Assembly (NCBI GenBank): GCA_903940125.1
Contig: CAJAJL010000109.1
Coordinates: 1 to 35,324, forward strand
Reading direction: 5' to 3'
From: an uncultured Chlorobiaceae bacterium
GTDB taxonomy: Bacteria; Bacteroidota; Chlorobiia; Chlorobiales; Chlorobiaceae
Length of the DNA stretch: 35,324 bases
Part shown: piece after piece, positions 8,519 to 16,394 of the stretch
How positions within the stretch are numbered: the first letter of the stretch is position 1
Layout of the letters: each line of letters starts with the position of its first letter
The notes under the pieces: generated by a model
What the model was told of the DNA's origin: nothing
The model's database searches: none
What the model saw: only the letters and a program-made list of their open reading frames with translations
Made by a program: the position numbers and the translations under genes

Positions 8519-8908
8519 ATGACTCATAATATAAATATAACAGATAAATTTGTTGTTGTAGGTGATAGAGTATTAATCAAACCAAAATCTCTTGACGAAA
8601 GAACAAAATCCGGTATATACCTTCCTCCAGGTGTTCAGGAAAAAGAGAAAATCCAGTCCGGTTATGTTATTAAAACCGGACCAGGCTATCCTATAGGTCC
8701 ACCTCCCGAATCAGACGAACCCTGGAAAGAACGCATTGCCACCGCCCAGTATATCCCATTGCAGGCGAAAGTTGGTGATATGGCTATTTTTATCCAGAAC
8801 AGTTCTTATGAGATCGAGTATGAAGGGGAGCGATATATCATTGTCCCGAATTCAGCTATTCTGCTTCTGATCAGAGAAGATGACGACCTCGACTACTACT
8901 TGAAGTAA
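8519..8908 (+). CDS. Divergent GroES-family (Cpn10-like) protein
   Basis: The product has the beta-barrel pattern of co-chaperonin GroES. VVVGDRVLIKPKSLDERTKSG near the N-terminus matches the strand preceding the GroEL-binding mobile loop. Then comes GIYLPPGVQEKEKIQSGYVI, and finally the VGDMAIF and EYEGERYIIVPNSAILLLI strands that close the barrel. At 129 residues it is longer than normal GroES (about 95). The extra length comes from a GPPPESDEPWKERIATAQ insert at about residues 61-78 and a C-terminal acidic end. No groL follows, so this is likely a second, specialised Cpn10 rather than the main chaperonin subunit. Its partner is unknown. It is read toward nadA with a 61-bp gap. Confidence 0.85.
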   Translation: MTHNINITDKFVVVGDRVLIKPKSLDERTKSGIYLPPGVQEKEKIQSGYVIKTGPGYPIGPPPESDEPWKERIATAQYIPLQAKVGDMAIFIQNSSYEIEYEGERYIIVPNSAILLLIREDDDLDYYLK

Positions 8909-8969
8909 TCCAGTTCAATAATTTCCGCAATACCGCACTTCTTGGTTTGCAACCGATGTTAATCAAATT

Positions 8970-9914
8970 ATGACCAGAGATTTTGCTCATGAAGAGCTTT
9001 TTCGGCGAATAAGTCTCCTTAAAAAAGAGATGAATGCCCTTATTCTTGCTCACTACTATACGGTTCCCGAAATACAGCAGGTCGCCGATATTGTCGGCGA
9101 TAGTCTGGCCCTTGCAAGAGCGGCAGAAAAGAATGAAGCTGATGTGATTGTGTTTGCCGGGGTCTATTTTATGGCCGAAACCGCAAAAATCCTTAATCCC
9201 CGGAAGCTTGTTCTGATGCCTGATGCCTATGCCGGGTGTCCTCTTGCCGATAGTTGCCCGGCTGATGAGTTTAAACAATTCAAAAAGCAGTATCCGGAAG
9301 CCATTGTCGTTACCTATATTAATTCGACGGCTGCTATTAAAGCACTTTCCGATATAACCTGTACCTCGTCCAATGCCGAACAGATCATCCGGCAGATTCC
9401 CGCAGGGAAGCAGATTATTTTTGGACCCGACAGAAACCTTGGCGGCTATATTTCAAGGAAACTCCACAGGGAGATGATTCTCTGGCAGGGCTATTGCTAT
9501 GTCCATGATGCGTTTTCCGAAAACTATATTCTTAAGGCATGTCGTGAGCATCCTGATGCTGAACTTATAGCTCATCCCGAATGCCGGGAGGAGGTTCTTC
9601 GTCATGCTGCTTTTACAGGCTCAACGAAGGCATTGCTGGACTATACTGTTTCAAGTTCTGCAGAACAGTTCATAGTGGCTACAGAGCCTGGTATTCTCTA
9701 TGAAATGCAGAAGCGTTCTCCGCGAAAAACCTTTATCCCTGCACCTAAGGATCCCGACAATCCATTCAGCGTCTGCACGCAGATGAAGCAGAATACTCTG
9801 GAAAAGCTTTATGAGTGCATGCTGAACCGCAAACCTGAAATTGTCATCGATGAAACTCTTCGTCTTGCATCTTTGGGTTCCATCAGAAAAATGCTTGAAA
9901 TGACACCAGTCTAA
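8970..9914 (+). CDS. nadA: Quinolinate synthase NadA
   Basis: NadA condenses iminoaspartate with dihydroxyacetone phosphate to give quinolinate for NAD synthesis, using a 4Fe-4S cluster. The product begins with the family segment LILAHYYTVPEIQQVADIVG. The three expected cluster ligands are probably Cys at about 90 (AGCPLADSC), 176 (QGYCYVH) and 269 (SVCTQMKQNTLEKLYEC). The first also has a nearby second Cys. At 314 residues it has the length of the short NadA type. The start ATG at 8970 has only a weak ribosome binding site. Neither nadB nor nadC lies nearby, so it stands alone in the de novo NAD pathway here. Confidence 0.96.
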   Translation: MTRDFAHEELFRRISLLKKEMNALILAHYYTVPEIQQVADIVGDSLALARAAEKNEADVIVFAGVYFMAETAKILNPRKLVLMPDAYAGCPLADSCPADEFKQFKKQYPEAIVVTYINSTAAIKALSDITCTSSNAEQIIRQIPAGKQIIFGPDRNLGGYISRKLHREMILWQGYCYVHDAFSENYILKACREHPDAELIAHPECREEVLRHAAFTGSTKALLDYTVSSSAEQFIVATEPGILYEMQKRSPRKTFIPAPKDPDNPFSVCTQMKQNTLEKLYECMLNRKPEIVIDETLRLASLGSIRKMLEMTPV

Positions 9915-9941
9915 CCAATCACTAAAACATAAGAGGCCTTC

Positions 9942-10652
9942 ATGTACACCCTGTCAAGAGGAGCTGCTTCTCTATCCATGATGTTTTACTTAATGCTCTC
10001 TTCAGTACAGGCCTATGCCTGGCACGACAAGACCCATTTGTCAATCGCTGAGGCAGCCGGTTTTGAACTCTGGTACAGTGCTGCAGCTCCTGATGTTGCC
10101 AAGTCCAAAAGTGAGTTCAGGCCTATAGAAGAAAAGAACCACTACTTCAACAACAATGCACAGAAAGAGGTTGATGAAGCTATGGTTCTTGAACAGGCTG
10201 CCCGGTACAATAAAACCGGCGATGCAGAGGGGCATCTCTACGGGGCAATTATTGGTGCAGTGAGAGCGTATAAAGAAGAGAGTGCTTCCGGCAAATATGC
10301 TGAATATCCCCTGGTTTTCTGTGCGCATTACATCGGTGATCTGTCGATGCCTCTGCATAACACAGAGTATGACGATTTCAACAAAAAACGTCACACGGTC
10401 AATGACGGAATAATTGAAAGCAGTGTCAGAAACAACATTGGGTATATTCAGAGGAACATGAGTGAAATCACCATTGAGAACGAATCCGATCTGGCCCGTG
10501 AAATCGCAAAAGTTGCCAACACTGCCCGCCGCCTGGGAACAAAAATACGGAAAGAGAACAGGAATATGACCGGGGAAGAGGCCTATATTCAGGTCAGCCA
10601 AAGTTCCTCACTGCTGAAGGCCGTGTTGAACTATGTTCGAAAAAAATCCTGA
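9942..10652 (+). CDS. Secreted S1/P1 nuclease or zinc phospholipase C-like protein
   Basis: A signal peptide spans residues 1-26 and ends in AYA, so cleavage would leave Trp as the first mature residue, followed by His. That is the arrangement used by S1/P1 nucleases and zinc phospholipases C, whose N-terminal Trp binds zinc. Further ligand-like segments are EKNHYFNN, FCAHYIGDLSMPLHN (an H-x(3)-D and PLH pattern) and KRHTVNDGIIE. At about 210 mature residues it is somewhat shorter than typical family members. It probably hydrolyses phosphodiester bonds (nucleic acid or lipid) in the periplasm or outside the cell. Which of these is not visible. A good ribosome binding site (AGAGG) precedes the ATG, and the next gene follows after 2 bp. 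Confidence 0.75.
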   Translation: MYTLSRGAASLSMMFYLMLSSVQAYAWHDKTHLSIAEAAGFELWYSAAAPDVAKSKSEFRPIEEKNHYFNNNAQKEVDEAMVLEQAARYNKTGDAEGHLYGAIIGAVRAYKEESASGKYAEYPLVFCAHYIGDLSMPLHNTEYDDFNKKRHTVNDGIIESSVRNNIGYIQRNMSEITIENESDLAREIAKVANTARRLGTKIRKENRNMTGEEAYIQVSQSSSLLKAVLNYVRKKS

Positions 10653-10654
10653 TC

Positions 10655-11743
10655 ATGAGTGATTCTGAACACCTGAGGATTCTCAGACAGGGCGTTATTA
10701 TATGGAACCAATGGCGCCAGGAGCATGCGGATATCTGTCCTGATCTGCACGACCTCTCCCTTGCAGCTCTTGATCTGCGGGGGGTAAACCTTTCGGGAGC
10801 AAATCTCAGTGGCGCTAACCTCTCAAAGGCAAATCTCGTTGAGGCAAATTTCGCGGAAGCGGATTTGCGCGGTGCGGATCTGCGCGGTGCAGACCTCAGC
10901 AGATCAAACCTCAGTGGCGTTAATTTCAGTAAAAGCACCATCGACATTTTTACAATGTATCAGGATGTGCAAGGCTGCGATATTGGCGTCAATGGACTTT
11001 ATTCGTCTCTCACCGATTCCGCGGCCCTCCTGAGGATTGATCCTCCGGGGAATTCGATGCAGGGCGCCAATGCTGATGCTGTTATCGAAAGTCTTCGTCA
11101 TGCACGCAAGCTCCACACCTTTTCTCTTCTGCTCGCAGGGATAGCGATGCTCTTTATTGTCATCAAACCGAAGACCATTACGCTGCCCTACCTTTCCGGA
11201 TCGTTCAAGTTCGACGATCTCAGCTACTCTTTTCTTGCCACCATTCTCTCCACCGTGCTTTTAAGTCAGGTATCCTCTTTTATTGATTCAGGACTTCAGG
11301 GTGCACACTATCTCAACGATCGCAGGGCGGCCATGCTTGTAGGCCATTTTCCCTGGTTGCTCTCCAAATATGAGAGCGAACCAGCAAACCGGCGGCAATC
11401 GAAGGTCATGCGTTTCTTCCTTGTGTTTCATCCGGTCATCTATATTTATTTTTTTTTGAAATGGGATGTTCTATTCAGCGGTGACTGGCAGGGAGTGATG
11501 CAGCATTATCAGGAGATGCCTGTCATCTTCGGAGAGTATCTGCTTCCAGTTTTTTATGTGATCCTGATCAAGCTCTGTATTCATATTTTCAAGCTCTCCG
11601 AAGGTTTTCAGAAACCGATACTCTTTGATACGGAAACGGAACGTGGTCGTCATAGTGATATGGAGAGACTTGCCGAAGCCGTCGAAAAACAAGCCTCACG
11701 AACGGCAGAGCTGGTAGAGCTCATGCGTAACAGGGAAGGATAG
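10655..11743 (+). CDS. Pentapeptide-repeat membrane protein
   Basis: Residues about 36-85 are consecutive pentapeptide repeats of the A(D/N)Lxx type (GANLSGANLS, ADLRGADLRG), which fold into a right-handed square beta-helix of only two to three coils. After a linker the C-terminal two thirds carries about four membrane helices, near residues 150-170, 190-215, 250-270 and 285-310. A charged cytoplasmic end contains KQASRTAELVELM. Pentapeptide repeat-membrane fusions exist widely, but I know of no assigned function. It begins 2 bp after the S1/P1-like gene and ends 7 bp before the ketoacyl synthase gene, so the three probably form one transcript. Confidence 0.8.
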   Translation: MSDSEHLRILRQGVIIWNQWRQEHADICPDLHDLSLAALDLRGVNLSGANLSGANLSKANLVEANFAEADLRGADLRGADLSRSNLSGVNFSKSTIDIFTMYQDVQGCDIGVNGLYSSLTDSAALLRIDPPGNSMQGANADAVIESLRHARKLHTFSLLLAGIAMLFIVIKPKTITLPYLSGSFKFDDLSYSFLATILSTVLLSQVSSFIDSGLQGAHYLNDRRAAMLVGHFPWLLSKYESEPANRRQSKVMRFFLVFHPVIYIYFFLKWDVLFSGDWQGVMQHYQEMPVIFGEYLLPVFYVILIKLCIHIFKLSEGFQKPILFDTETERGRHSDMERLAEAVEKQASRTAELVELMRNREG

Positions 11744-11750
11744 CAATACT

Positions 11751-12746
11751 ATGGAAGTCAACCTTCCCCTTAAGATTATCGGTCTTGGCCGGTATCTTCC
11801 CCCACGTGTTGTTTCAAGCTCGGAACTTGAGGAAATTTACGCTCTGTCAACCGGATGGGTGGAGCGGCGTAACGGGGTGCGTGAACGGCGATGGGTTACC
11901 ACAGAAACATCCTCTTTCATGGCTGCGGAGGCCGCGCGTGAAGCGCTTGATGAAGCGGGGCTCAGGCCCGACCAGCTCAGTCTTATCATCAACGCATCAG
12001 GTACCGCTGAACAGGCCATTCCTGATACCGGCGCACTGATTCAGCGTCAGCTCGGTCTTGGCAGATCGGGCATTCCAGCCATGAGCGTACACACCACCTG
12101 CCTCAGCTTCATCACAGCCCTTGATGTGGCCGCAACCTTCCTCAATGCTGGTCGCTTCAGCACTATTCTCATTACCAGTTCAGATATTTCCTCGTGTGGG
12201 ATCAACCCGAAAGAGCCAGAATCGGCCACGCTGGTGGGTGATGCTGCAGCGGCTGTAGTTGTTACCCGTTCCGACCCGGACGATACATCAGCCCTTCATC
12301 ACGCCCATTTCAAAACCTATGGTGATGGAGCCGCGTTCACCGCCATCAGAGGAGGCGGTTCGGCGCGCCATCCTGCCAAACCGGACCACAACCCCCTTGA
12401 CGACCTCTTCCAGATGGATGGTCCGGCAGTTCTTCGCATGGTGCGTGGAATTGATGAAACGTTTCTCGAAGAGCTCTACCCCGGCCTCTCAAAAAGCCTG
12501 CTCGATATTGATGTTGTTGTACCGCACCAATCAAGTAAGGTCGGTCTGCTTCTCCTCCTGCGCTATGGATGGCCGGAGGCAAAAATCATGCACACCCTCG
12601 AATGGCTCGGCAACTGCGTGGCAGCATCCATTCCTGCAACGTTATACCAGACCGTCCGGGATGGCACTCTTCAGCGGGGTCAAAAAGCACTGCTTGTCGG
12701 CACTGGAGCAGGTCTGTCGATTGGCGGTCTGGTCATGACCTATTGA
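11751..12746 (+). CDS. 3-oxoacyl-ACP synthase III family enzyme (FabH-like)
   Basis: This thiolase-fold condensing enzyme has the full ketosynthase III triad: Cys at about 117 (SVHTTCLSF), His at about 259 (VVPHQSS) and Asn at about 288 (WLGNCVAASIP). The C-terminal GAGLSIGGLVM glycine-rich loop is also typical. At 331 residues it has normal length. No acyl carrier protein, fabD or fabG lies nearby, as would be expected for the housekeeping FabH, and the sequence departs from FabH around the active Cys (TTCLSF rather than AACAGF). It may therefore act in a specialised acyl condensation (secondary lipid or signal) instead of fatty-acid initiation. Substrate cannot be read from the sequence. 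Confidence 0.85.
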   Translation: MEVNLPLKIIGLGRYLPPRVVSSSELEEIYALSTGWVERRNGVRERRWVTTETSSFMAAEAAREALDEAGLRPDQLSLIINASGTAEQAIPDTGALIQRQLGLGRSGIPAMSVHTTCLSFITALDVAATFLNAGRFSTILITSSDISSCGINPKEPESATLVGDAAAAVVVTRSDPDDTSALHHAHFKTYGDGAAFTAIRGGGSARHPAKPDHNPLDDLFQMDGPAVLRMVRGIDETFLEELYPGLSKSLLDIDVVVPHQSSKVGLLLLLRYGWPEAKIMHTLEWLGNCVAASIPATLYQTVRDGTLQRGQKALLVGTGAGLSIGGLVMTY

Positions 12747-12803
12747 TAAGAACATGATATTAAGACACTTTGCCCATTCTGGACGGAAAGTTACTTTTTT
12801 ATT

Positions 12804-14264
12804 ATGAACAACAACATTTTGCAGCTCTGCCCCCGTGAGGTATGGCACAATTTTCATCTCCTGACTCAAATTCCCCGTGTGTCAGGGAATGAGGAAAAAA
12901 TCAGGGAGTTTATTTCTGATTTTGGCAAGAACCATGGATTGGAGAGCATTGTTGACGAGGTTGGCAATGTCATCATTCGTAAACCTGCTACACCGGGCAT
13001 GGAACATCGTAAAGGGGTTATTTTGCAAAGCCATCTCGATATGGTGCCGCAGAAGAACCTTCACAAACACCACGATTTTGCGACAGACCCGATCGAAACC
13101 ATTGTTGATGGGGACTGGGTTAGTGCCGATGGTACAACCCTTGGTGCCGATAATGGCGTTGGTGTTGCTGCCGCAATGGCTGTACTTGAATCCGGAGAGC
13201 TGATGCATGGTCCTCTTGAAGCGCTTTTTACCAGTAATGAGGAGAGCGGCATGACGGGAGCCTTCGGACTCAAACCCTGTCTGCTCAAGGGAGAGATCCT
13301 CCTCAACTTGGATTCGGAAGATGAGGGTGAACTCTTTATCGGATGTGCCGGCGGCAGCAACGGAACGATGAGCTTCACTTACCGTGAACAGCCACTGTCG
13401 GGTGACTGGAAGGGTTTCATGATCACGGTATCCGGCTTGAAAGGTGGACACAGTGGTCTGGATATTTACTTGGGACGTGGCAACGCGAATAAAATCATGA
13501 ACCGTTTGCTTCACCATGGGTATTTTCACAATGGCTTGCTCTTGGCCTCCATAAATGGGGGAAACCTCCGAAACGCCATCCCGCGTGAATCGGTTGCTCA
13601 TGTGGCTCTTCCGGGCGATAAAGCGCAGGAGTTTCTTGATAGCTTCACCATCATCACTGGCACCATAAAAGATGAGCTGTCGGCCGTTGAACCAACCCTG
13701 AAAATCGAGGCAGTTCCTGCAGGTGTGCCCTGGCTGGTTATTGAGGAGAGCATTTTTGTTCAATTTCTGAATGCTCTCTATGCCTGTCCGAATGGCGTGT
13801 TGCGCATGAGCAACGACATGGCTGGACTGGTTGAAACGTCAAATAATCTTGCCGTTGTACAATCCGGAAAAGGCACTATTTCTATTGAGATGTTGCTCAG
13901 GAGTTCGATTGATTCTGCGAAAGTCGATCTGGAAATCATGATTAAAAGTCTTTTTGATCTTGCTGGAGCCAACGCGGTTTTTGATGGCCGCTATCCCGGC
14001 TGGAAACCTGATCATACATCCCCGATCCTGAAAATCATGCAGGAGGTCTATCAAAAGAAATTCGGGCAAATACCGAAAGTCAGAGCTGTTCATGCCGGCC
14101 TCGAATGCGGGATTTTAGGGAGCACCTATCCTGATTTAAAGATGATCTCTTTCGGTCCGACCATTCGTTTCCCTCACTCTCCTGATGAAAAGGTCAGCAT
14201 TCCGTCCGTCCAGAAATTCTGGGATTTTCTTCTCGAAACACTCAGGCAGATACCTGCCAAGTAA
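12804..14264 (+). CDS. pepD: Aminoacyl-histidine dipeptidase (cytosol non-specific dipeptidase)
   Basis: This M20-family zinc peptidase hydrolyses dipeptides including Xaa-His. Metal-binding and catalytic segments are in order: QSHLDMVPQ (His and Asp), TLGADNGVGVAAAMAV (bridging Asp), TSNEESGMTGAFGL (catalytic Glu pair) and LNLDSEDEGELFIGCAGG. The C-terminal part has RAVHAGLECGILG and SFGPTIRFPHSPDEKV, with the last His expected as a zinc ligand. The length of 486 residues matches PepD. It is a cytoplasmic enzyme with no signal peptide. It ends the plus-strand block and is followed directly by degraded genes. Confidence 0.95.
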   Translation: MNNNILQLCPREVWHNFHLLTQIPRVSGNEEKIREFISDFGKNHGLESIVDEVGNVIIRKPATPGMEHRKGVILQSHLDMVPQKNLHKHHDFATDPIETIVDGDWVSADGTTLGADNGVGVAAAMAVLESGELMHGPLEALFTSNEESGMTGAFGLKPCLLKGEILLNLDSEDEGELFIGCAGGSNGTMSFTYREQPLSGDWKGFMITVSGLKGGHSGLDIYLGRGNANKIMNRLLHHGYFHNGLLLASINGGNLRNAIPRESVAHVALPGDKAQEFLDSFTIITGTIKDELSAVEPTLKIEAVPAGVPWLVIEESIFVQFLNALYACPNGVLRMSNDMAGLVETSNNLAVVQSGKGTISIEMLLRSSIDSAKVDLEIMIKSLFDLAGANAVFDGRYPGWKPDHTSPILKIMQEVYQKKFGQIPKVRAVHAGLECGILGSTYPDLKMISFGPTIRFPHSPDEKVSIPSVQKFWDFLLETLRQIPAK

Positions 14265-14287
14265 ACAAAGAGAATTTCTCGTAAGGT

Positions 14288-14517
14288 TTGCTCAACTGGT
14301 ATAATTGCACACCCAGAAATTTTCTATACTCATGCAAACGTCGTAATATTTTGTTACAGGAACATGAACAGATACTCAGCCTGAAATTGAAGACTCATCA
14401 CACTGTGCTCGATCCCTTGATGGGAAGTGGGACAACCTCACTTGCGGCAAAGAATCTTGGACGAAACTAATCCGGAGTTTATCGAGATTGCCAAACAGAA
14501 ACTCAACACCAGGTAGC
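14288..14517 (+). pseudogene. C-terminal remnant of a site-specific DNA methyltransferase, frameshifted
   Basis: One frame reads HHTVLDPLMGSGTTSLAAKNLGRN, the SAM-binding DPxxGSGTT motif and following helix that end N4/N6 beta-class DNA methyltransferases. It then stops. The next part of the family pattern, ETNPEFIEIAKQKLN, continues in another frame from 14463 to a TAG at 14515-14517. A short deletion removing about four residues (expected Y-I-G-I/V between GRN and E) explains both the shift and the missing segment. The single GAAAC at the joint suggests a deletion between short direct repeats. The catalytic (D/N/S)PP(Y/W) part of the enzyme is gone. Confidence 0.78.
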
Positions 14518-14525
14518 CCGATTTT

Positions 14526-15032
14526 ATGGGAACGGAATACGAGTTTCTGCACGACACGCTCAATCGTGATGTTGCTACAGCCATTGAGCAATTACCCTAT
14601 CAGTTCAAAGATCCTCTAAGCTTGATAAAAAAACAGACCCCCGTAAACTTTTTTCCTTTGGCTCAAAAACTGACAAGGAGAGTACGGCAGTGCGGCAAGA
14701 GTGCTTTACGTGTCAAGGAGATACTCAGCCCTGAAAAAGTCAGGTTATCCAATGGGTTGTCGATAAAACTGATCGGAATCAAGAGCGAACCGTTTACTTA
14801 CGACAAGGCGGTGGTGTATCTTACCGAAAAAATCAAGGACAAGCGTATATTCCTGAAGTCTGACAAGAAGAAGCATGATGAAGAAAATATCCTGCTCTGT
14901 GACCTCTATCTGGAGAACAAGACATTTGTCAATGCGTACCTGATCAAAAGCGGCCTGGTTGGGATTGACAGCAGCTATGAGTACAAATGTAAGGTGAAGT
15001 TTCTGAATATGGGAGAGCTTGTTGAGTGTTGA
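14526..15032 (+). pseudogene. Nuclease-like (SNase-type) C-terminal domain, probably once fused to the methyltransferase
   Basis: The 168-residue frame shares the reading frame of the methyltransferase end at 14463-14517 and is separated from it by one TAG and three codons, so the two were probably one protein. Its second half (about residues 70-160) has the order expected for a staphylococcal-nuclease-like barrel: VRLSNGLSIKLIGIKSEP, then AVVYLTEKIKDKRIFLKSD, DEENILLCDLYLENKTFVNAYLIKSGL. The canonical catalytic Arg and Glu are not obvious, so it may be a binding module. The ATG at 14526 could start a separate protein, but no ribosome binding site is clear. Assignment of the fold is by eye. 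Confidence 0.5.
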
Positions 15033-15047
15033 AATGAGCCGTTTTTT

Positions 15048-15290
15048 CTATATTCTGGGATATGTCAGCCCATTATAAAAGGGATGTCGCTCTCTTAATC
15101 TAGTCAAGATTGCGTCGTCATCACCAGGAGTGATACCTTTAAATGTTGACTTAAAGGTTTCTATCGATGGGAGTTCAGATGTGCGTAATTGATCTGTATC
15201 TATACTTGGAGCACCCCTCACCTCGATCAAGTATTCTGCTCCATAGATCAAGGAAAATATTTGTTTAGTGTGATGGAACAATAGGTCCAA
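15048..15290 (-). CDS. Unidentified short reading frame, possible remnant
   Basis: An 80-codon minus-strand frame begins at TTG and contains YLIEVRGAPSIDTDQLRTSE and DDDAILTRLRERHPFY, which looks like protein rather than noise. There is no good ribosome binding site and I recognise no family. It overlaps the start of a plus-strand remnant at 15269. It may be the end of a longer gene that has been cut. Treat as tentative. Confidence 0.25.
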   Translation of the reverse strand: MDLLFHHTKQIFSLIYGAEYLIEVRGAPSIDTDQLRTSELPSIETFKSTFKGITPGDDDAILTRLRERHPFYNGLTYPRI

Positions 15291-15493
15291 TTCCGCAGGT
15301 TGGGGATGGAACTTTTCATTATGCGAAAGAGTTTGCGAAGCTCAAAGACCGTTTGTTAGGCAAAGAGGGGTGGGATGTGACCATATCTTCTTTTAGAGCG
15401 CGATATAATAATCTGATCGCCAATAAGAGTGAGGAGTGGCTTGAACGCGATGAAGGTTATGGTGGCATGCTTGCTGTCAATATTTTCAAATAG
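15269..15493 (+). pseudogene. Unidentified gene remnant (74 codons, no start)
   Basis: The frame is open from 15269 to a TAG at 15491-15493 and reads like the end of a real protein: GTIGPIPQVGDGTFHYAKEF, KLKDRLLGKEGWDVTISSF, then EEWLERDEGYGGMLAVNIFK. It lacks a start codon in a sensible place. No family is recognised. It lies in the 14.3-16.6 kb stretch of decayed genes and is probably a fragment of an accessory gene. Confidence 0.35.
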
Positions 15494-15571
15494 TTGAATT
15501 ATCTTGTGGAAGATGTATATACTGACTATCAGGGGGGCTTTGTAACGTCTTATTTTGTACCACAATAAATT

Positions 15572-15841
15572 TTGAATAGCCCTCAATTGCTATTGACAAC
15601 CTTGGACATGCAACGAGATCGAGCACTCAATATTATGAGCACCCCTAAAATGGAGCTTGAGCAGAGTTACCAGTTAAAAAAAGTTGGTATCTTCGGTTCT
15701 GTCGCCAGAAATTCTGCTCAAGGAACATTAAAGATGAGTTGGAGCAATTGCTTGGCAGCAAGGTTGACTTGATCGGGTATTGGAAAAGAATGAACACTTA
15801 CGCTCAAGGCTCGCATTGACTGGGAGGAATGTTGTGTATGA
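15572..15841 (+). pseudogene. MNT-type minimal nucleotidyltransferase (antitoxin) remnant, frameshifted
   Basis: The first frame contains LKKVGIFGSVARNSAQ, the GS-x-AR(G/N) signature of MNT nucleotidyltransferases that act as antitoxins (AMPylating or masking HEPN toxins). The expected Asp pair after it has been lost. A second frame then reads KDELEQLLGSKVDLIGYWKRMNT and a third reads LKARIDWEE to a TGA at 15839-15841, which is the usual end of the family. At least two frame breaks are needed, so the gene is dead. No HEPN partner gene remains next to it. Confidence 0.7.
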
Positions 15842-15904
15842 TGAATATTCAAAATAAGTTACGGTTTTGAAAAAACTTTTGATATAGCGAATGAAACTCT
15901 GCTG

Positions 15905-16153
15905 ATGCGTTATTCTCTTGAACTTAAACTGAGTGCGATTAAAGATTTAAAATCTTTAGATCGAAAAGAGGCATTACGGATAACCGAAAAATTAAAAGCA
16001 CTTGAAAACAATCTTTCAGGTAATGTTAAAAAGCTAACAAACTTTATTCCTGAATACCGTTTAAGAGCAGGAGACTATCGAGTGTTGTTTGGAGTTGAAG
16101 GTCAAAAAGTGATCGTTTATCGAATAAAACATAGAAAAGAGGCGTACCGATGA
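15905..16153 (+). CDS. RelE/ParE-family toxin
   Basis: This small basic protein of 82 residues has the RelE/ParE pattern: MRYSLELKLSAIKDLKSLDR at the start, an alpha-helical hairpin, then NVKKLTNFIPEYRLRAGDYRVLF and VIVYRIKHRKEAYR. The R-x-R-x-G-x-Y-R-V core and the C-terminal RIxHRKEAYR are typical of RelE-type mRNA interferases. It overlaps the antitoxin gene by four bases (ATGA), with the toxin first, the reverse of the commoner antitoxin-first order. The pair sits among decayed genes and appears to be the intact survivor there. Confidence 0.88.
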   Translation: MRYSLELKLSAIKDLKSLDRKEALRITEKLKALENNLSGNVKKLTNFIPEYRLRAGDYRVLFGVEGQKVIVYRIKHRKEAYR

Positions 16154-16368
16154 TTACCACTAAAAAAGCCATGCGACTTAATCCTCAGATTATAGAAAAA
16201 GGGGGAAAAAAAGAGTTTGTAGTTTTGCCCTATGAAGAATATCAGGCAATAGAAGAGCTGATGGAAGATTATATGGATCTGATTGATCTACGGGAAGCAA
16301 AAGCAGAAGGGCAGGGTCAACCATCTATACCCCTCGATGAGGTGATCAAGGAGCTGAAGAAAGGCTGA
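16150..16368 (+). CDS. Phd/YefM-family antitoxin
   Basis: The 72-residue acidic protein begins MITTKKAMRLNPQIIEKGGK and continues FVVLPYEEYQAIEELMEDY, the usual end of the Phd/YefM DNA-binding domain leading into the toxin-binding helix. LREAKAEGQGQPSIPLDEV and IKELKKG close it. The start overlaps the toxin stop by four bases, so translation is coupled. It is expected to neutralise the RelE-type toxin and, with it, to repress their shared promoter. The N-terminal repressor fold looks shortened compared with full YefM, so autoregulation may be weak. Confidence 0.82.
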   Translation: MITTKKAMRLNPQIIEKGGKKEFVVLPYEEYQAIEELMEDYMDLIDLREAKAEGQGQPSIPLDEVIKELKKG

Positions 16369-16394
16369 TATGCTTGCAGTGTGTGCGGTTTCCC

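Noticed and set aside
12882-13763. Long minus-strand open frame (293 codons) opposite pepD
   Set aside because: It lies wholly within pepD, which has clear M20 peptidase motifs. The antisense product has no recognisable features.
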